From contig JADGRA010000066.1 of NCBI GenBank assembly GCA_017881265.1, positions 1 to 64,000 on the forward strand: 64,000 bases of DNA, read 5' to 3'. Below, piece after piece: positions 15,644 through 25,472 of this stretch. The notes beneath the pieces are model-generated. The model ran no database searches. It was given only the letters and a program-made list of their open reading frames with translations, and was not told the DNA's origin. Within the stretch, counting starts at the first letter, position 1, and every line of letters starts with the position of its first letter. The stretch is from Myxococcaceae bacterium. GTDB taxonomy: Bacteria > Myxococcota > Myxococcia > Myxococcales > Myxococcaceae. The translations under genes and the position numbers were made by a program.

Positions 15644-17236
15644 CTAGTGGGCTCCCACCGCGCCCTGCCCCGGGCGGTTCTTCTTGAGGAAGAGCAGGAT
15701 GAGCGGCACCAGCACCAGCGTCAGGATGGCAAACGTTCGGATGATGTCCACGTAGGAGAGCAGCGCCGCCTGTCGCTGGACCTGCTGGTAGAGCTGCGCG
15801 TAGGCGTGCTGCGTGGCTTGCGCCGCTCCGCCGGCGGAGTTCGCCAGGCCCCGCAAGCCATCCAGCCGTTCCTTCAGCAGGGGGTTGGAAGCATAGGTGT
15901 GGTCCACCAGGTAGTTCTGGTGAGTCTGCGCCCGGCGGGCGAGCATCGTCGTCAGGTAGGCAATGCCGACGCTTCCCCCGATGTTGCGGGCCAGGTTCAG
16001 TAGCCCTGAGACCTGGTTGTTCTGGTTCTGCGGGATGCCGACGTACGCCACCGTGTTGATGGGGACGAAGAGGAAGGCCAGAAACACGGCCTGAAAGACG
16101 CGGTACAGCGTGGCCGTCGGCATGTCGATGGCGAGGTTGAGGGTGCTCATGTGGAACAGCGCCGACGACAAACCAGCGAAGCCGAAGGCAATGAGGTACT
16201 TGGCCGGGACTCGGCTCACCAAGAAGCCCACCAGCGGCATCATCAGCATGGTGGCAAACCCACCCGGACTGAGCACCTCGCCCGCCCGCTCCGCGGTGTA
16301 GCCCATCAGCGTCTGCAGGTACTGCGGTAGAAGAACGGTCGAGCCGTACAGCGTTCCCCCCAGCACGAACATCAGCGTCGTCGAGGTGGCGAAGCTCGAG
16401 TTGCGCAACAGACGCACGTTGACGATGGGGTTGGGGTGGGCGGCTTCCCAGATGACGGTCGAGATGAGGCAGATGACCGTGGCCATCCCGAAGAGGACGA
16501 TGAGCGGGGAGGCGAGCCAGTCCTCTTGCTGGCCCTTGTCGAGCACGACCTGAAGCGAACCGAAGGCCACCGTCACCAGCAGCAGCCCTATCCAGTCCAC
16601 CCGGATGGTCCGCGACTCCACCCGCTGCTTCTCGAGGTAGGGCGGGTCCTCGACCATGATGCCGCTGAGCACCAGCGAGATGAGCCCCACCGGAACGTTG
16701 ATGTAGAAAATCCAGCGCCAGCTCGCGTGGTCGACGATGAGGCCGCCCAGCGTTGGGCCGATGGCCGGCGCGAAGACGACGGCCAGGCCATACATGGCGA
16801 AGGCCATGCCGCGCTTTGCCGGGGGGAAGGTGTCGGCCAGGATGGCCTGCTCACTCGGGGCGAGCCCCCCTCCGCCAACGCCCTGCAGCACCCGGAAGAA
16901 GATGAGCCAGGGCAGCGTCGGCGCGAAGCCACACAGAAAGCTGCTCGCGGTGAAGAGGGCGACGCACGTCATGTAGAACCGCTTGCGCCCGACGCGGGTG
17001 GACAGCCAGGCGCTGATGGGAAGCACCACCGCGTTGGACACCAGGTATGAGGTGAGGACCCACGTCGCCTCGTCCTGGCTCGCCGACAGCCCGCCGGAGA
17101 TGTGGGGGAGGGCCACGTTGGCGATGCTGGTGTCCAGTACCTCCATGAAGGTGGCGAGCGTGACGGTGATGGCGACGGCCCAGGGATTCCGCGTCGGCCG
17201 CCACGGGATGGGTGCCGCTGTCGCTGCCTCTGCCAT
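15644..17236 (-). CDS. emrB: EmrB/QacA-type MFS drug:H+ antiporter
   Basis: A 530-residue inner-membrane transporter of the 14-helix DHA2 family. Motifs are clear: TFMEVLDTSIANVALP at helix 1 (motif D1), WLSTRVGRKRFY (motif A), RVLQGVGGGGLAPSEQAI (motif B) and APAIGPTLGG (motif C). It exports hydrophobic or amphipathic toxicants using the proton gradient. It is the last gene of the marR/emrA/tolC/emrB set, 28 bases after the TolC-like gene, giving all three parts of a tripartite pump. Substrate cannot be told from sequence. Confidence 0.93.
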   Translation of the reverse strand: MAEAATAAPIPWRPTRNPWAVAITVTLATFMEVLDTSIANVALPHISGGLSASQDEATWVLTSYLVSNAVVLPISAWLSTRVGRKRFYMTCVALFTASSFLCGFAPTLPWLIFFRVLQGVGGGGLAPSEQAILADTFPPAKRGMAFAMYGLAVVFAPAIGPTLGGLIVDHASWRWIFYINVPVGLISLVLSGIMVEDPPYLEKQRVESRTIRVDWIGLLLVTVAFGSLQVVLDKGQQEDWLASPLIVLFGMATVICLISTVIWEAAHPNPIVNVRLLRNSSFATSTTLMFVLGGTLYGSTVLLPQYLQTLMGYTAERAGEVLSPGGFATMLMMPLVGFLVSRVPAKYLIAFGFAGLSSALFHMSTLNLAIDMPTATLYRVFQAVFLAFLFVPINTVAYVGIPQNQNNQVSGLLNLARNIGGSVGIAYLTTMLARRAQTHQNYLVDHTYASNPLLKERLDGLRGLANSAGGAAQATQHAYAQLYQQVQRQAALLSYVDIIRTFAILTLVLVPLILLFLKKNRPGQGAVGAH

Positions 17237-17264
17237 TCCGGCGGTTCCGTCCGTTCTCTCAGCG

Positions 17265-18584
17265 CTAGTTCGGCGCGCCGCCGACCGCGCGGTCCAGGGC
17301 GACGCGTGCGACGGCCCTCTCGAAGCGCGCGCGGGCCAGGTTGAGACGGGCGGTCGTCAAGGCTGACTGCGCATCCAAGAGGTCGGTCGTCGTGCCGATG
17401 CCGGCCCGCACCTGTGCGTCCGTCACCCGGTAGGCCTCCTCCGCGCTGGCGATGGCCGTCTCCGCCACCTGGACGGCGACGAATTGCGCCTTCAGCTGCG
17501 CGTAGCGGCTCGAGACCTCGTACGCCGCCTGCCGCCGCGCATCCTGGGACAGGGCCTCGGCGGCGTTCGCCTGCTGCTCGGCACTTCTCGCCGCGTAGTA
17601 GGTGGCCCCCCAGTTCCAGAACGGCCAGCTCACCAGGATACCGACGTACGCGCTGTTCTCCGGGAAGAAGAGCTGCCCCTTCGTCCACTGGTAGGCCAAC
17701 TGCACGTTCAGCTCGGGGAGGAGGGCCGCGTAGGCGGCCTTGTCCGTGTCCCGGGCGGCCTCCGCCTGGGACTGCGCGCGGTGGACCTCGGGACGCTCGG
17801 CGAGCGACTGGTTGATGAGGGTGTCCACCGGATGCGGGACGGGCTCCGCCGCCAGCCGCTCGAGCTCCTCCGGCTCCACGAACTCGATACTCGGGTCCTC
17901 GGGATTGCGCGCCAGGTAGGTGAGCAGCGCCTGGCGGTCGACCAGCGCTTCGGTCTGGGCCTGGATGAATTGCTGCTGGGCGTTGGCTTCGGCCGTCCGG
18001 AAGCGCAGCAGGTCGGCGTTGGTGATGGTGCCGGCGCGGTAGCGCGCCTCGGCATCCTGCACCTGCTTCTGCAGCTGCTCGACGCTGGTCTGGGCAATGC
18101 TTTGCTGCGCCAGCGCCTCGAACAGGCGGAGGTAGGTGGTGCGGACCTGCTCGCCCAGCGAGGCCGCGACTGCCTGCGCGTCCGAGTGGCTCGCATCGGC
18201 GGAATGGTTGGCCGAGGCAAGCCCAAACCCGAGGCGCACCAGCCCCAACAGCGGCTGGTTGGCGGCGACGCCCAGCGTGTTGGCGTTGATGTTTCGCGCG
18301 GTGATGCCCTGCCCCGGTTGCCCGCTCAGGTTGATGACGAAGGGGGCGTTGTAGTGCTGCCACTCCTCGGTCGCGCTCAGCGCCGGCAACAGGTTGCCGC
18401 GAGCGCTGCGAGAGGTGTCGGCGGCAGCCTCCGCCCGTGCCTGGGCGGCGCGGAGCTGGTCGTTGACCCGGAACGCCTCCTGCACGGCTTGCTCGACAGT
18501 GAGGCGGGTGACGCTCTGGGCGTGGGCCAGTCCAGCGGACAGAAGGACGACGGCAGCGACTCTCAACAGACGCGAAGGGCGCAT
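17265..18584 (-). CDS. TolC-family outer membrane efflux protein
   Basis: A 439-residue outer-membrane channel with a signal peptide (LLRVAAVVLLSAGLAHA, cleavage ~22). The two OEP repeats are seen as long Ala/Gln-rich helices: LTVEQAVQEAFRVNDQLRAA at the start, and the internal repeat with AGTITNADLLRFRTAEANAQ and AGIGTTTDLLDAQSALTTAR (split blocks typical of TolC/NodT). As a trimer it would form the outer-membrane duct for the pump. It begins 4 bases after the EmrA stop, so translation is coupled to the adaptor gene. Confidence 0.92.
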   Translation of the reverse strand: MRPSRLLRVAAVVLLSAGLAHAQSVTRLTVEQAVQEAFRVNDQLRAAQARAEAAADTSRSARGNLLPALSATEEWQHYNAPFVINLSGQPGQGITARNINANTLGVAANQPLLGLVRLGFGLASANHSADASHSDAQAVAASLGEQVRTTYLRLFEALAQQSIAQTSVEQLQKQVQDAEARYRAGTITNADLLRFRTAEANAQQQFIQAQTEALVDRQALLTYLARNPEDPSIEFVEPEELERLAAEPVPHPVDTLINQSLAERPEVHRAQSQAEAARDTDKAAYAALLPELNVQLAYQWTKGQLFFPENSAYVGILVSWPFWNWGATYYAARSAEQQANAAEALSQDARRQAAYEVSSRYAQLKAQFVAVQVAETAIASAEEAYRVTDAQVRAGIGTTTDLLDAQSALTTARLNLARARFERAVARVALDRAVGGAPN

Positions 18585-18588
18585 GGGG

Positions 18589-19806
18589 TCACTCGTTGAC
18601 GTGGACGGTGGCTTCCACCGACTGCCCGGCGCGAAGCATGAGGCCCGCGGGGATGGCGTCCAGCGTGATGCGCACCGGGATTCTCTGGGTGATTTTCACG
18701 AAGTTGCCGGTGGCGTTGTCCGGCGGCAGCAAGGAGAAGCGAGCACCCGTCCCGGCGGCGAGGCTCTCCACCTTGCCGGAGAGCGTCTTCCCGGTCCCGT
18801 CGATGGAGATGTCGGCCCGCTGGCCAGGGTGCATCTTCGCCACCTGCGTCTCCTTGAAGTTGGCCACGATGTACTTCTTGTCCGGCACGAAGCTGCCGAC
18901 CGTCTGCCCGGCCGAGAGGGTCGCGCCTGGGTAGGCCGTCAGCCGGCTCACCACGCCGTCCCCCGGGGCGAGCAGCCGTGTCCAGGCGAGGTTGAGGTTG
19001 GCAAGGGTGAGGGCTGCCTCGGCACTCTTGACGCGCGCATGCTGGTAGGCGGCATTGGCCCGGGCCGCAGCAATCAGCGCATCCACCGGCCGGGTCACCA
19101 CCACCCGCCCCTGGGCCTCGGTGACCTGCGCCTCGGAGCGGAGGAGCTGCTCCTCGGCCGCCGTCACGCTGGCCTGGGCCGCCTCCACACCGGCCTTGGC
19201 CGAGTCGAAGGTGGCGAAATACTGGTCCGCCTGCTGCTGGGAGATGGCGTTGTCCTTGAGAAGGCTGCGGGCCCGCTGCACGTTGGTCTCGGCCAGCTTG
19301 AAGTCGGCCCGGCGGCTCACCAGCGTCGCCCGGGCCTGTTCCACCTGGGCGCGCGCGTTGGAAACGGAACGGGCGGTTCCGGTGAGGCTCGCTTCCGCCT
19401 GGCTCAGCCCGCCCTTGGCGCCCGCCTCGGCGACGGCGGCTTGCGCATCGGCGGCGTCGGCTTGGGCCCGCGCGCTGTCCAGCTCGGCTTGGGCTTGCAG
19501 CACCTTGGCCTGGTAGTCGGCGTCGTCGAGCTGGAGGATGAGGTCCCCCTTCTTCACTAGCTGGTTCTCGGCCACGGAGACGTGCACCACCTGGCCGCCA
19601 ACCCGCAGCGCGAGCGGCACGACGTCTGCGTCCACCTCGGCGTCGTCGGTCGACTCCTTCCCGAGGCCGAGGAGGAAGACAATCAACCCGCCCAGCACGA
19701 CAGCTCCGGCCACCATGGCGATGAGCACCGGTGGCTTGAGTCGCCGCTTCGCCCCCGACTCGACCCCAGCAGCCTGTTTCGGCTGCGCCAGCGCGGCTTC
19801 GGCCAT
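18589..19806 (-). CDS. emrA: EmrA/HlyD-type membrane fusion adaptor
   Basis: A 405-residue periplasmic adaptor anchored by one N-terminal helix (VLIAMVAGAVVLGGLIVFLLG, ~28-48). It has the split biotinyl-lipoyl motif (VHVSVAENQLVKKGDLILQL and the later PGDGVVSRL), a long helical hairpin rich in Ala/Gln (~95-240) and a beta-barrel tail. It joins EmrB to the TolC-like channel. ATG 19806 has a GGGAGAGA site. It is the first gene of the emrA-tolC-emrB run, with a promoter candidate just upstream and marR before that. Confidence 0.92.
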   Translation of the reverse strand: MAEAALAQPKQAAGVESGAKRRLKPPVLIAMVAGAVVLGGLIVFLLGLGKESTDDAEVDADVVPLALRVGGQVVHVSVAENQLVKKGDLILQLDDADYQAKVLQAQAELDSARAQADAADAQAAVAEAGAKGGLSQAEASLTGTARSVSNARAQVEQARATLVSRRADFKLAETNVQRARSLLKDNAISQQQADQYFATFDSAKAGVEAAQASVTAAEEQLLRSEAQVTEAQGRVVVTRPVDALIAAARANAAYQHARVKSAEAALTLANLNLAWTRLLAPGDGVVSRLTAYPGATLSAGQTVGSFVPDKKYIVANFKETQVAKMHPGQRADISIDGTGKTLSGKVESLAAGTGARFSLLPPDNATGNFVKITQRIPVRITLDAIPAGLMLRAGQSVEATVHVNE

Positions 19807-19834
19807 GCCCGTCTCTCCCTCAGTGAAGGGCGGT

Positions 19835-19862
19835 GGTTTAACGGACGTCGTTTAGGTGTCAA
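19835..19862 (-). promoter_or_regulatory. sigma-70-like promoter of emrA with possible MarR site
   Basis: On the minus strand TTGACA (19857-19862) is separated by 16 bases from TAAACC (19835-19840), about 30 bases before emrA. The spacer holds GACGTC flanked by TAAAC and GTTAAAC-like arms, an imperfect palindrome suited to a MarR dimer. MarR proteins usually repress such promoters and release on drug binding. Location and shape support this; binding is inference. Confidence 0.45.
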
Positions 19863-19884
19863 CCAATTCTGTGTGAAAAATTGC

Positions 19885-20430
19885 TTAGCCGATGGCCGGC
19901 ACGCGCCCGCGCTGACGCGGCGCCCTGGACACGCTCAGCAGCGGGAGGGCGGCAAACAGCCGCCGAAGCGCACCGCCGAGGGATTGCCGCTCCCCGGGGG
20001 ACAGGACGGACATGTACGCGACGACGCGCTCCATGTAGCCGGGCAGCGCCTGGGCGATGAGACGGCGGCCTCGGGGGACGAGGGCAACGAAGTATTTCCG
20101 CCGGTCTGTTGGGTGCGGAACACGCCGCACCAGGCCGGCGCGATCGGCCCCGCGCACCAGGCCGGAGATGGCCCCCCGGGTGACGAGCAGACGGGAGGCC
20201 AGCGTGGACGGCAGCAGCCGGCCCGACGGCTCTGTGTACAGCTGCATCAGCAGCGCCCACTTGGCGTCGGTGAGGCCCAACTGTTCGAAGTTGGACTCGA
20301 GGATGGCGTAGGCATCCCGGGCGACGCGAAGCAGTTCGAGGAGCGTCAGGACGGCGTCAGCGTCAGAACGGCTGCCGAGGAGTTTCTCCACCCGGGCCGC
20401 ATCCGGCAGTTCTCGAAGCAACAGGGACAC
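19885..20430 (-). CDS. MarR family transcriptional regulator
   Basis: About 181 residues with a winged helix-turn-helix: LTDAKWALLMQLY, PSTLASRLLVTRGAISGLVR (recognition region) and the wing RVPHPTDRRKYFVALV. MarR regulators typically repress a nearby efflux operon and respond to its substrates. Here it lies directly upstream of, and on the same strand as, emrA-tolC-emrB. The GTG at 20430 is my preferred start (SLLLRELPDAARVEKLL follows), but its ribosome site is weak. Upstream the frame stays open by overlap with the VOC gene region, so the start is uncertain. Confidence 0.85.
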   Translation of the reverse strand: MSLLLRELPDAARVEKLLGSRSDADAVLTLLELLRVARDAYAILESNFEQLGLTDAKWALLMQLYTEPSGRLLPSTLASRLLVTRGAISGLVRGADRAGLVRRVPHPTDRRKYFVALVPRGRRLIAQALPGYMERVVAYMSVLSPGERQSLGGALRRLFAALPLLSVSRAPRQRGRVPAIG

Positions 20431-20509
20431 GCCAAGGACTGTGCCATAGCCAGGCTCCGGCGCGGGAGCCCCTTCCCAGGAAGTGGCGCGGGAGGGCCTG
20501 GCAGCAGCG

Positions 20510-20947
20510 CTACGTCGGCGGGTTTCGCAAGCGCTGGATGAACCACCAGTGGTGCCCTTCCACGTCCTCGGCCTCGTACCCCCGGTCCTGCCAGTACTCC
20601 GCGCCGTAGTCGACGGTGGTGGGCTCCGAGACAATCCTGGCCCCCGCGGCCCTCGCCTGTGCGCAGTGGGCTTCTACGTCGTCGACGTAAAGCATCAGGT
20701 TCTGGGTGTTGGCGCCGCCGAGGGCCCTCGGGCTGCGCCGGTAGGGGAACTTCTCCCGCGCCCTGCCCACCATGACCACGCCTCCGCCGTAGACAAGTTC
20801 GGAGTGCTCGATGGACCCATCCTGGCCCTCCACCTTGATTCGGACCTCGAAGCCGAAGGCGCGGCACAGCCAGTCGATGGCCGCCGCCGGGGCGTCGTAA
20901 TAGAGCGCCGCGGAGAGTCTCGGCCAACCGGGTGGGGTCTCTCGCAT
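20510..20947 (-). CDS. VOC family (glyoxalase/bleomycin resistance fold) protein
   Basis: A 145-residue vicinal-oxygen-chelate protein with two beta-alpha-beta-beta-beta modules: AAIDWLCRAFGFEVRIKVEG, SELVYGGGVVMVG, LYVDDVEAHCAQARAAGARI and the closing GYEAEDVEGHHWWF. Such proteins bind metals or small molecules, and many, such as the PhnB-like ones, have no known substrate. It starts 22 bases after the end of the molybdopterin oxidoreductase subunit on the same strand, so it may share the transcript. No direct functional link is evident. Confidence 0.85.
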   Translation of the reverse strand: MRETPPGWPRLSAALYYDAPAAAIDWLCRAFGFEVRIKVEGQDGSIEHSELVYGGGVVMVGRAREKFPYRRSPRALGGANTQNLMLYVDDVEAHCAQARAAGARIVSEPTTVDYGAEYWQDRGYEAEDVEGHHWWFIQRLRNPPT

Positions 20948-20969
20948 GGCGGACTCGGTGGGTGTTCCC

Positions 20970-23114
20970 TCAGACGAGCTTGAGGGGTAGCGAACGCAGG
21001 CGCTGCCCAGTCAGTGCGAAGACGGCATTGGCCACGGCGGCGTTGATGGGCGCCGTGGCCGGCTCACCGATGCCGCCCATCTTTGCCTTGCTCGGGACGA
21101 CGTGGACCTCGACCTTCGGCATCTCATCGAGGCGCAACACCACGTAGTCGGCAAAATTGCTCTCCTGGACGCGCCCCTGCTTGATGGAGAGCGCGCTGTG
21201 CAAGGTGGGGCCCAGCCCAAAGGAGATGCTGCTCTGGATTTGCGCCTCCAGGGATAGCGGATTCACCGCCAGCCCGCAGTCCACGGCACAGACGACGCGG
21301 CGGACGTGGATGTGCTTCTCCTCGTCGACCGAGACTTCCGCCACCTGGGCGACGATGCTGCCGAACGAGGCGTGCAGGGCGAGCCCCCGCGCTGTTCCGG
21401 GCGGGGGCGCTTTGCCCCAGCCCGCCTTCTCCGCGGCCAGCTGCAGGACGGCCAAGTGCCGCGGCTGCCCTTTCAGCAGCTGCACCCGGTAGGCCAGCGG
21501 GTCCACACGGGCGGCGTGGGCGAGCTCGTCCAGCATGCTTTCCATCGCGAAGGCGGTGTGGGTGTTCCCCACCGAGCGCCACCACAGGACGGGCACCGGG
21601 TTTCGTGGCGAATGAAGCGTCACCAGCTTCGCCCCCAGCGCTTGCAAGTAGGGGGAGTCGGTCACGCCTTCCACACTGGACTCGTCGATGCCGTTCTTCA
21701 CCATGGCTTCGAAGGGCGTGCCCGCCAGCAGGGACTGGCCGACGACGGTGTGCTTCCAGGCCGAGGGGAAGCCCTTGGCGTCCACACCGACTTCGACACG
21801 GTGCAGGAACATGGGCCGGTAGTACCCGCCCTGGGTGTCGTCCTCGCGCGTCCACTGCACCTTGACGGGGACGCCGCTCGCCTTGGCGACACTCACCGCC
21901 TCCGACACGAAGTCGGAGGTCGGGTTGGCGCGGCGCCCGAAGCCCCCTCCCAGGAAGGTGGTGTGGATGTTCACCTTGTCCGGCGGCAGCCCGGTCAGCT
22001 TGGCGGCCGTCGTCTGGTCGCCCGTCTGGAACTGCGTTCCCACAAAGATGTCGCAGCGGTCCTTCTCCAGACGCACCGTGCAATTCAGCGGTTCCATCGC
22101 CGCATGGGCGAGGTAGGGCACGTCGTATTCGGCGACGAGGCGCTGTTTGGACTTGGTCAGGGCGGCGTCGCAGTCGCCTTTTTTCAGCGCGACGGCGCCC
22201 GGCTTCGTCGCCAGGGCCCGAAAGCTTTCCAGGAGCTGGACGGTGTCCACGTCCTGGCCGGGCCCGAGGTCCCACTGCACATCGAGCGCGTCACGGCCCA
22301 ACCGTGCCGCCCAGAAGTTGCTCGCCACCACCGCGACGCCCGAGGGCACCTGCACCACCGTCTCCACGCCCGGCACCGCCCGGGCCTTGGTAGCGTCGAA
22401 GGACTTCACCTTCGCGCCGAACACCGGGGCCCGTGCCACCACCGCGGTGCGCAGGCCGGGGAAATGAACGTCGCTGCCGAACTGGGCCCGGCCGGTCACC
22501 TTTTCCGGGGTGTCGAGCCGGCGCACGGGCTTGCCGATGAGCGTCCATTGCGAGGGCGGCTTGAGGGTGACGGCCGTGGGGGGAGTCAACGCCTGCGCCG
22601 CCTCGGCCAGCGCCCCGAAGGACAGCCGCTCCTGGCCATTCACCACGAAACCCTTCTCGACCCGGAGGTGCTTCACGTCCACCTTCCAGCGGTCCGCCGC
22701 CGCGCGTAGCAGCATCTCGCGCGCCATGGCCCCCACCGTCCGGTAGCGGTCGAATTCGGACCAGGTGGTGCTCGAGCCGCCGGTCATCTGCATGCCGAAG
22801 CCGGTGTGGAAATAGGCCGGCGCCGCCGGCGCCGTCTCCACCCGAATGCTAGCCCAGTCACACTCCAGCTCCTCGGCAAGAAGCATCGGCAGGGTGGTCC
22901 AGATGCCCTGGCCCATCTCGGAGTGCGCGAGCTGGACGGTCACCGAATTGTCCGCCGCAATCCGCAGAAAGGCATTGGGTGCCGGCAGCGGATGCTTGGG
23001 CGCCGAGGCGAGCAAGAGAGCCTCCGCACGGCGCGGAACGTGGAAGGCGATGACCAGCGAGGCGCCGGACAGGGCCGAGGACTTCAGGAAGTCGCGTCGG
23101 GAAACGGCAGTCAT
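20970..23114 (-). CDS. Tat-exported molybdopterin-binding subunit (IorB-like aldehyde/isoquinoline oxidoreductase)
   Basis: A 714-residue large subunit of the xanthine dehydrogenase family. A twin-arginine signal opens it ([13 protein letters not shown]), so the folded enzyme is exported to the periplasm. Family marks include [23 protein letters not shown], the TGGSSTT loop, [10 protein letters not shown] and near the end [13 protein letters not shown] (the catalytic-Glu GxGE-type motif of IorB-like enzymes). It binds molybdenum cofactor and works with the small 2Fe-2S subunit encoded just upstream, whose stop overlaps this ATG (ATGA). No FAD subunit is present, as expected for isoquinoline 1-oxidoreductase-like enzymes that pass electrons to cytochromes. 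The substrate is unknown. Confidence 0.92.
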   Translation of the reverse strand: MTAVSRRDFLKSSALSGASLVIAFHVPRRAEALLLASAPKHPLPAPNAFLRIAADNSVTVQLAHSEMGQGIWTTLPMLLAEELECDWASIRVETAPAAPAYFHTGFGMQMTGGSSTTWSEFDRYRTVGAMAREMLLRAAADRWKVDVKHLRVEKGFVVNGQERLSFGALAEAAQALTPPTAVTLKPPSQWTLIGKPVRRLDTPEKVTGRAQFGSDVHFPGLRTAVVARAPVFGAKVKSFDATKARAVPGVETVVQVPSGVAVVASNFWAARLGRDALDVQWDLGPGQDVDTVQLLESFRALATKPGAVALKKGDCDAALTKSKQRLVAEYDVPYLAHAAMEPLNCTVRLEKDRCDIFVGTQFQTGDQTTAAKLTGLPPDKVNIHTTFLGGGFGRRANPTSDFVSEAVSVAKASGVPVKVQWTREDDTQGGYYRPMFLHRVEVGVDAKGFPSAWKHTVVGQSLLAGTPFEAMVKNGIDESSVEGVTDSPYLQALGAKLVTLHSPRNPVPVLWWRSVGNTHTAFAMESMLDELAHAARVDPLAYRVQLLKGQPRHLAVLQLAAEKAGWGKAPPPGTARGLALHASFGSIVAQVAEVSVDEEKHIHVRRVVCAVDCGLAVNPLSLEAQIQSSISFGLGPTLHSALSIKQGRVQESNFADYVVLRLDEMPKVEVHVVPSKAKMGGIGEPATAPINAAVANAVFALTGQRLRSLPLKLV

Positions 23115-23569
23115 CGCGATGCCCTCAGCGCGGCGGCGCGATGCACCGCCTCGCGGATGCGCTGGTAGGTGCCACAGCGGCAAATGTTGCCAGCCAAGGC
23201 CTCGTCGATGTCGGCGTCGGTCGGGTTGGCGGTCTTGGCCAGCAGCGCGGCGGCGGCCATGATTTGGCCGGACTGGCAGTAGCCGCACTGCACCACGTCG
23301 ACCTCCGTCCAGGCCCGCTGCACCGGGTGGGTGCCGTCTGCAGACAGGCCCTCGATGGTGGTCACCTTGCGTGCTCCCACCGAAGCGATGGGGGTGACGC
23401 AGGAACGAACCGGCTGCCCGTCGAGGTGCACCGTGCAGGAGCCACACTGAGCGATGCCACAGCCATACTTGGTGCCCGTCAGCCCGAGCAGGTCCCGCAG
23501 CACCCAAAGCAGGGGCATGTCGGCCTGCGCAGAGACGTCGACTTCCTTGTCGTTGACGACCAGTTTCAA
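23111..23569 (-). CDS. (2Fe-2S) small subunit of molybdenum oxidoreductase (IorA-like)
   Basis: A 152-residue electron-transfer subunit with two 2Fe-2S domains: a plant-type ferredoxin N-terminus ([18 protein letters not shown], ~35-53) and a helical C-terminal domain ([11 protein letters not shown] and [11 protein letters not shown]). It passes electrons from the molybdenum site of the partner encoded downstream. The start is a TTG at 23569, supported by an AGGAGG site eight bases upstream and by alignment of the first strand ([11 protein letters not shown]). It carries no signal peptide and would ride out with the Tat-tagged large subunit. It is divergent from the membrane protein at 23659. 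Confidence 0.92.
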   Translation of the reverse strand: MKLVVNDKEVDVSAQADMPLLWVLRDLLGLTGTKYGCGIAQCGSCTVHLDGQPVRSCVTPIASVGARKVTTIEGLSADGTHPVQRAWTEVDVVQCGYCQSGQIMAAAALLAKTANPTDADIDEALAGNICRCGTYQRIREAVHRAAALRASR

Positions 23570-23658
23570 AGGGGTTTCCCTCCTGCCCGTCCGAGAAACC
23601 CGAACCGTAGATTCTTCTCCCCTTCCGGTTCCAGTCCCCCTGCGGTGATGATGGGCAG

Positions 23659-24567
23659 GTGACACCCCTGCCGCCGCTGTCACCCTTACTAAGGCTCTCT
23701 CACAGCGCGTTCGCCTGGCTTCACCGCTGGTGGGAGAGCCGGCGGGTGCAGCGCGCACTGGCCACTGGGCTGGTGGCCCTCTTCATCGGCGCTCTGCTGC
23801 TCATCGAGGCCCGGCGCCGGGGCTGGCTTCCGGACGCACTGGCGGCGCGGGTGCCCACCAACCACTTCTACTCGGTGCAGCTCGCCTTCACCCTGCTACT
23901 CGGCATCGAGGTCATCGGGTTGGTGTTCGGGCTCTCCGGAACCACGGGCAACACCATGGGGAGGCAGTTTGAAATCCTCTCGCTCATCTTGCTCCGGCAG
24001 TCCCTCAAGGAGCTGGTGCACTTCCCGGAACCCATCTACTGGGACGCGGTGCGGGATGCCATTCCCCGCATGGCGGCGGACGCGACAGCCGCCGTCCTCA
24101 TCTTCGCGCTGGTGGGCGTCTTCTACCGTCTGCAGCGGGTGACGGAGTCGCAACTTTCCGAGGAGGAGCGAGCAAACTTCACCGCCTCCAAGGAGGTGGT
24201 GGCCCTGGTGCTGCTGGCCATCTTCGCCTACCTGGCGCTGGAGACCGTGGGAGCGATGCCCGGGGGGGAACCGGCGTCGCTGCGCGCGGAGTACTTCTTC
24301 GAGCAGTTCTACACGGTGCTCGTCTTCGCCGACATCCTGGTGGTGCTGCTCGCGCTCCGCCACAGCTTTGCCTACGACTTGGTGCTCCGCAATTCCGGCT
24401 TCGCCGCCGCCACCGTCCTCATCCGCCTCGCCCTGACGGCCCCACCCTTCGTCAACGGGGTGCTGGGCGTAGGCGCCACCTTCTTGGGCATCGCCCTAAC
24501 CTGGGCGTACAACCGCAACGTCCCGGTCCAGCGGCCACCGGACCGCCTGGAGCCGGCCGTCCGCTGA
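23659..24567 (+). CDS. conserved-looking integral membrane protein of unknown function
   Basis: A 302-residue protein with about six or seven membrane helices (e.g. [17 protein letters not shown] ~33-50, [18 protein letters not shown] ~78-95, [51 protein letters not shown]). A soluble loop (~105-135) contains [13 protein letters not shown]. No known transporter or enzyme motif was found. The GTG start at 23659 lacks a strong ribosome site. It is divergent from the molybdenum oxidoreductase genes and followed after 22 bases by an SDR gene, so the two may be cotranscribed. Confidence 0.75.
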   Translation: MTPLPPLSPLLRLSHSAFAWLHRWWESRRVQRALATGLVALFIGALLLIEARRRGWLPDALAARVPTNHFYSVQLAFTLLLGIEVIGLVFGLSGTTGNTMGRQFEILSLILLRQSLKELVHFPEPIYWDAVRDAIPRMAADATAAVLIFALVGVFYRLQRVTESQLSEEERANFTASKEVVALVLLAIFAYLALETVGAMPGGEPASLRAEYFFEQFYTVLVFADILVVLLALRHSFAYDLVLRNSGFAAATVLIRLALTAPPFVNGVLGVGATFLGIALTWAYNRNVPVQRPPDRLEPAVR

Positions 24568-24589
24568 CGGCCGAGAACTGGAGAAGAGT

Positions 24590-25294
24590 GTGTCCAGCAC
24601 GCTTGCTCTCATCGGTGTCCGGGGCCTGGGTCGCGAGATTGCCCTGCACTTCGCGCGCGAGGGCTGGCGCGTGCTGTGCGGGGCGCGCACCCGCAGCGCC
24701 GTTGAGCAGCTCGCCCGGGACATCAGCGCGGCCGGGGGCACCGGCGTCCCGGTGGTGTGCGACATCACCAAGGCAGCTTCCCTGAAGCCGTTCGCGGCGG
24801 AGCCGGTGGATTTGGTGGTGGCCGCACAGACGTCCGGCGTGCGCTTCGGCCCCCTCCCGCTGCTCGAGCTGGAAGACAGCGAGCTGCCGCAGGGTTTTTC
24901 GAGCTACGTGCAGGGCACCTGGAACCTCCTGAAGACATTCGGTCCGGGGCTTCTGGAGCGGGGGCACGGCACCTTTTTGCAAATGGGGACCTCCTCGGGT
25001 CTCCGCACCAAGGAGGGGTTTGCCGCCCTGGGCGCCGTGCAGCACGGCCTGCGCGCGCTGGTGCAGGTGGCGGCCCGCGAGTGGCGGCCGAGAGGCGTCC
25101 ATGTCGCCTACGTCCCCATCGACGGCCCCATTGCCAGCGACGCCGCGCGCGCCCCACTACGTACTGCCGACCGTCTCCTGACGCCCGCGGCCATCGCGCG
25201 CGCCTGCGCCTACCTGCACGCCCAGACGCCGGACGCCTGGACGCACGAGCTGGTCCTCCGGCCGGCGGGAGGCGACTGGACGGCGTCCACGTGA
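24590..25294 (+). CDS. short-chain dehydrogenase-like protein lacking the catalytic Tyr/Lys
   Basis: A 234-residue Rossmann protein. The nucleotide motif is GVRGLGREIALHFAREGW and a VVAAQTSG segment stands where NNAG normally lies. The Ser region is present (GTSSG), but the usual YxxxK is AVQHGLR, so Tyr is replaced by Gln and Lys by Arg. This suggests a binding or regulatory SDR, or a divergent enzyme. The phrase VHVAYVPIDGPI is typical of one subgroup with this feature. GTG 24590 follows GGAGAAGAG. It lies 22 bases after the membrane protein gene. Confidence 0.82.
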   Translation: MSSTLALIGVRGLGREIALHFAREGWRVLCGARTRSAVEQLARDISAAGGTGVPVVCDITKAASLKPFAAEPVDLVVAAQTSGVRFGPLPLLELEDSELPQGFSSYVQGTWNLLKTFGPGLLERGHGTFLQMGTSSGLRTKEGFAALGAVQHGLRALVQVAAREWRPRGVHVAYVPIDGPIASDAARAPLRTADRLLTPAAIARACAYLHAQTPDAWTHELVLRPAGGDWTAST

Positions 25295-25472
25295 CCGCCG
25301 GCTGCCCGCCGGCGGTCTGGCCCACAGGCTTGCCGTCGCGTTGAACTCCGCCCCGGCGGACGGGATGTCCAGCTCCCCGGCTTCGTCTGACCGCCCGCCG
25401 GCCCCGCCTCGACGGGTGGCGCGACGCAAAAGCCGCTTGTGGCAGCGGCCGAAGGCGTTAAACAGCCGCCCT

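Noticed and set aside
20431-20634. N-terminal extension of MarR to 20634
   Set aside because: The extra residues are the antisense of the VOC gene and lack any domain. The winged-helix domain is complete from GTG 20430.
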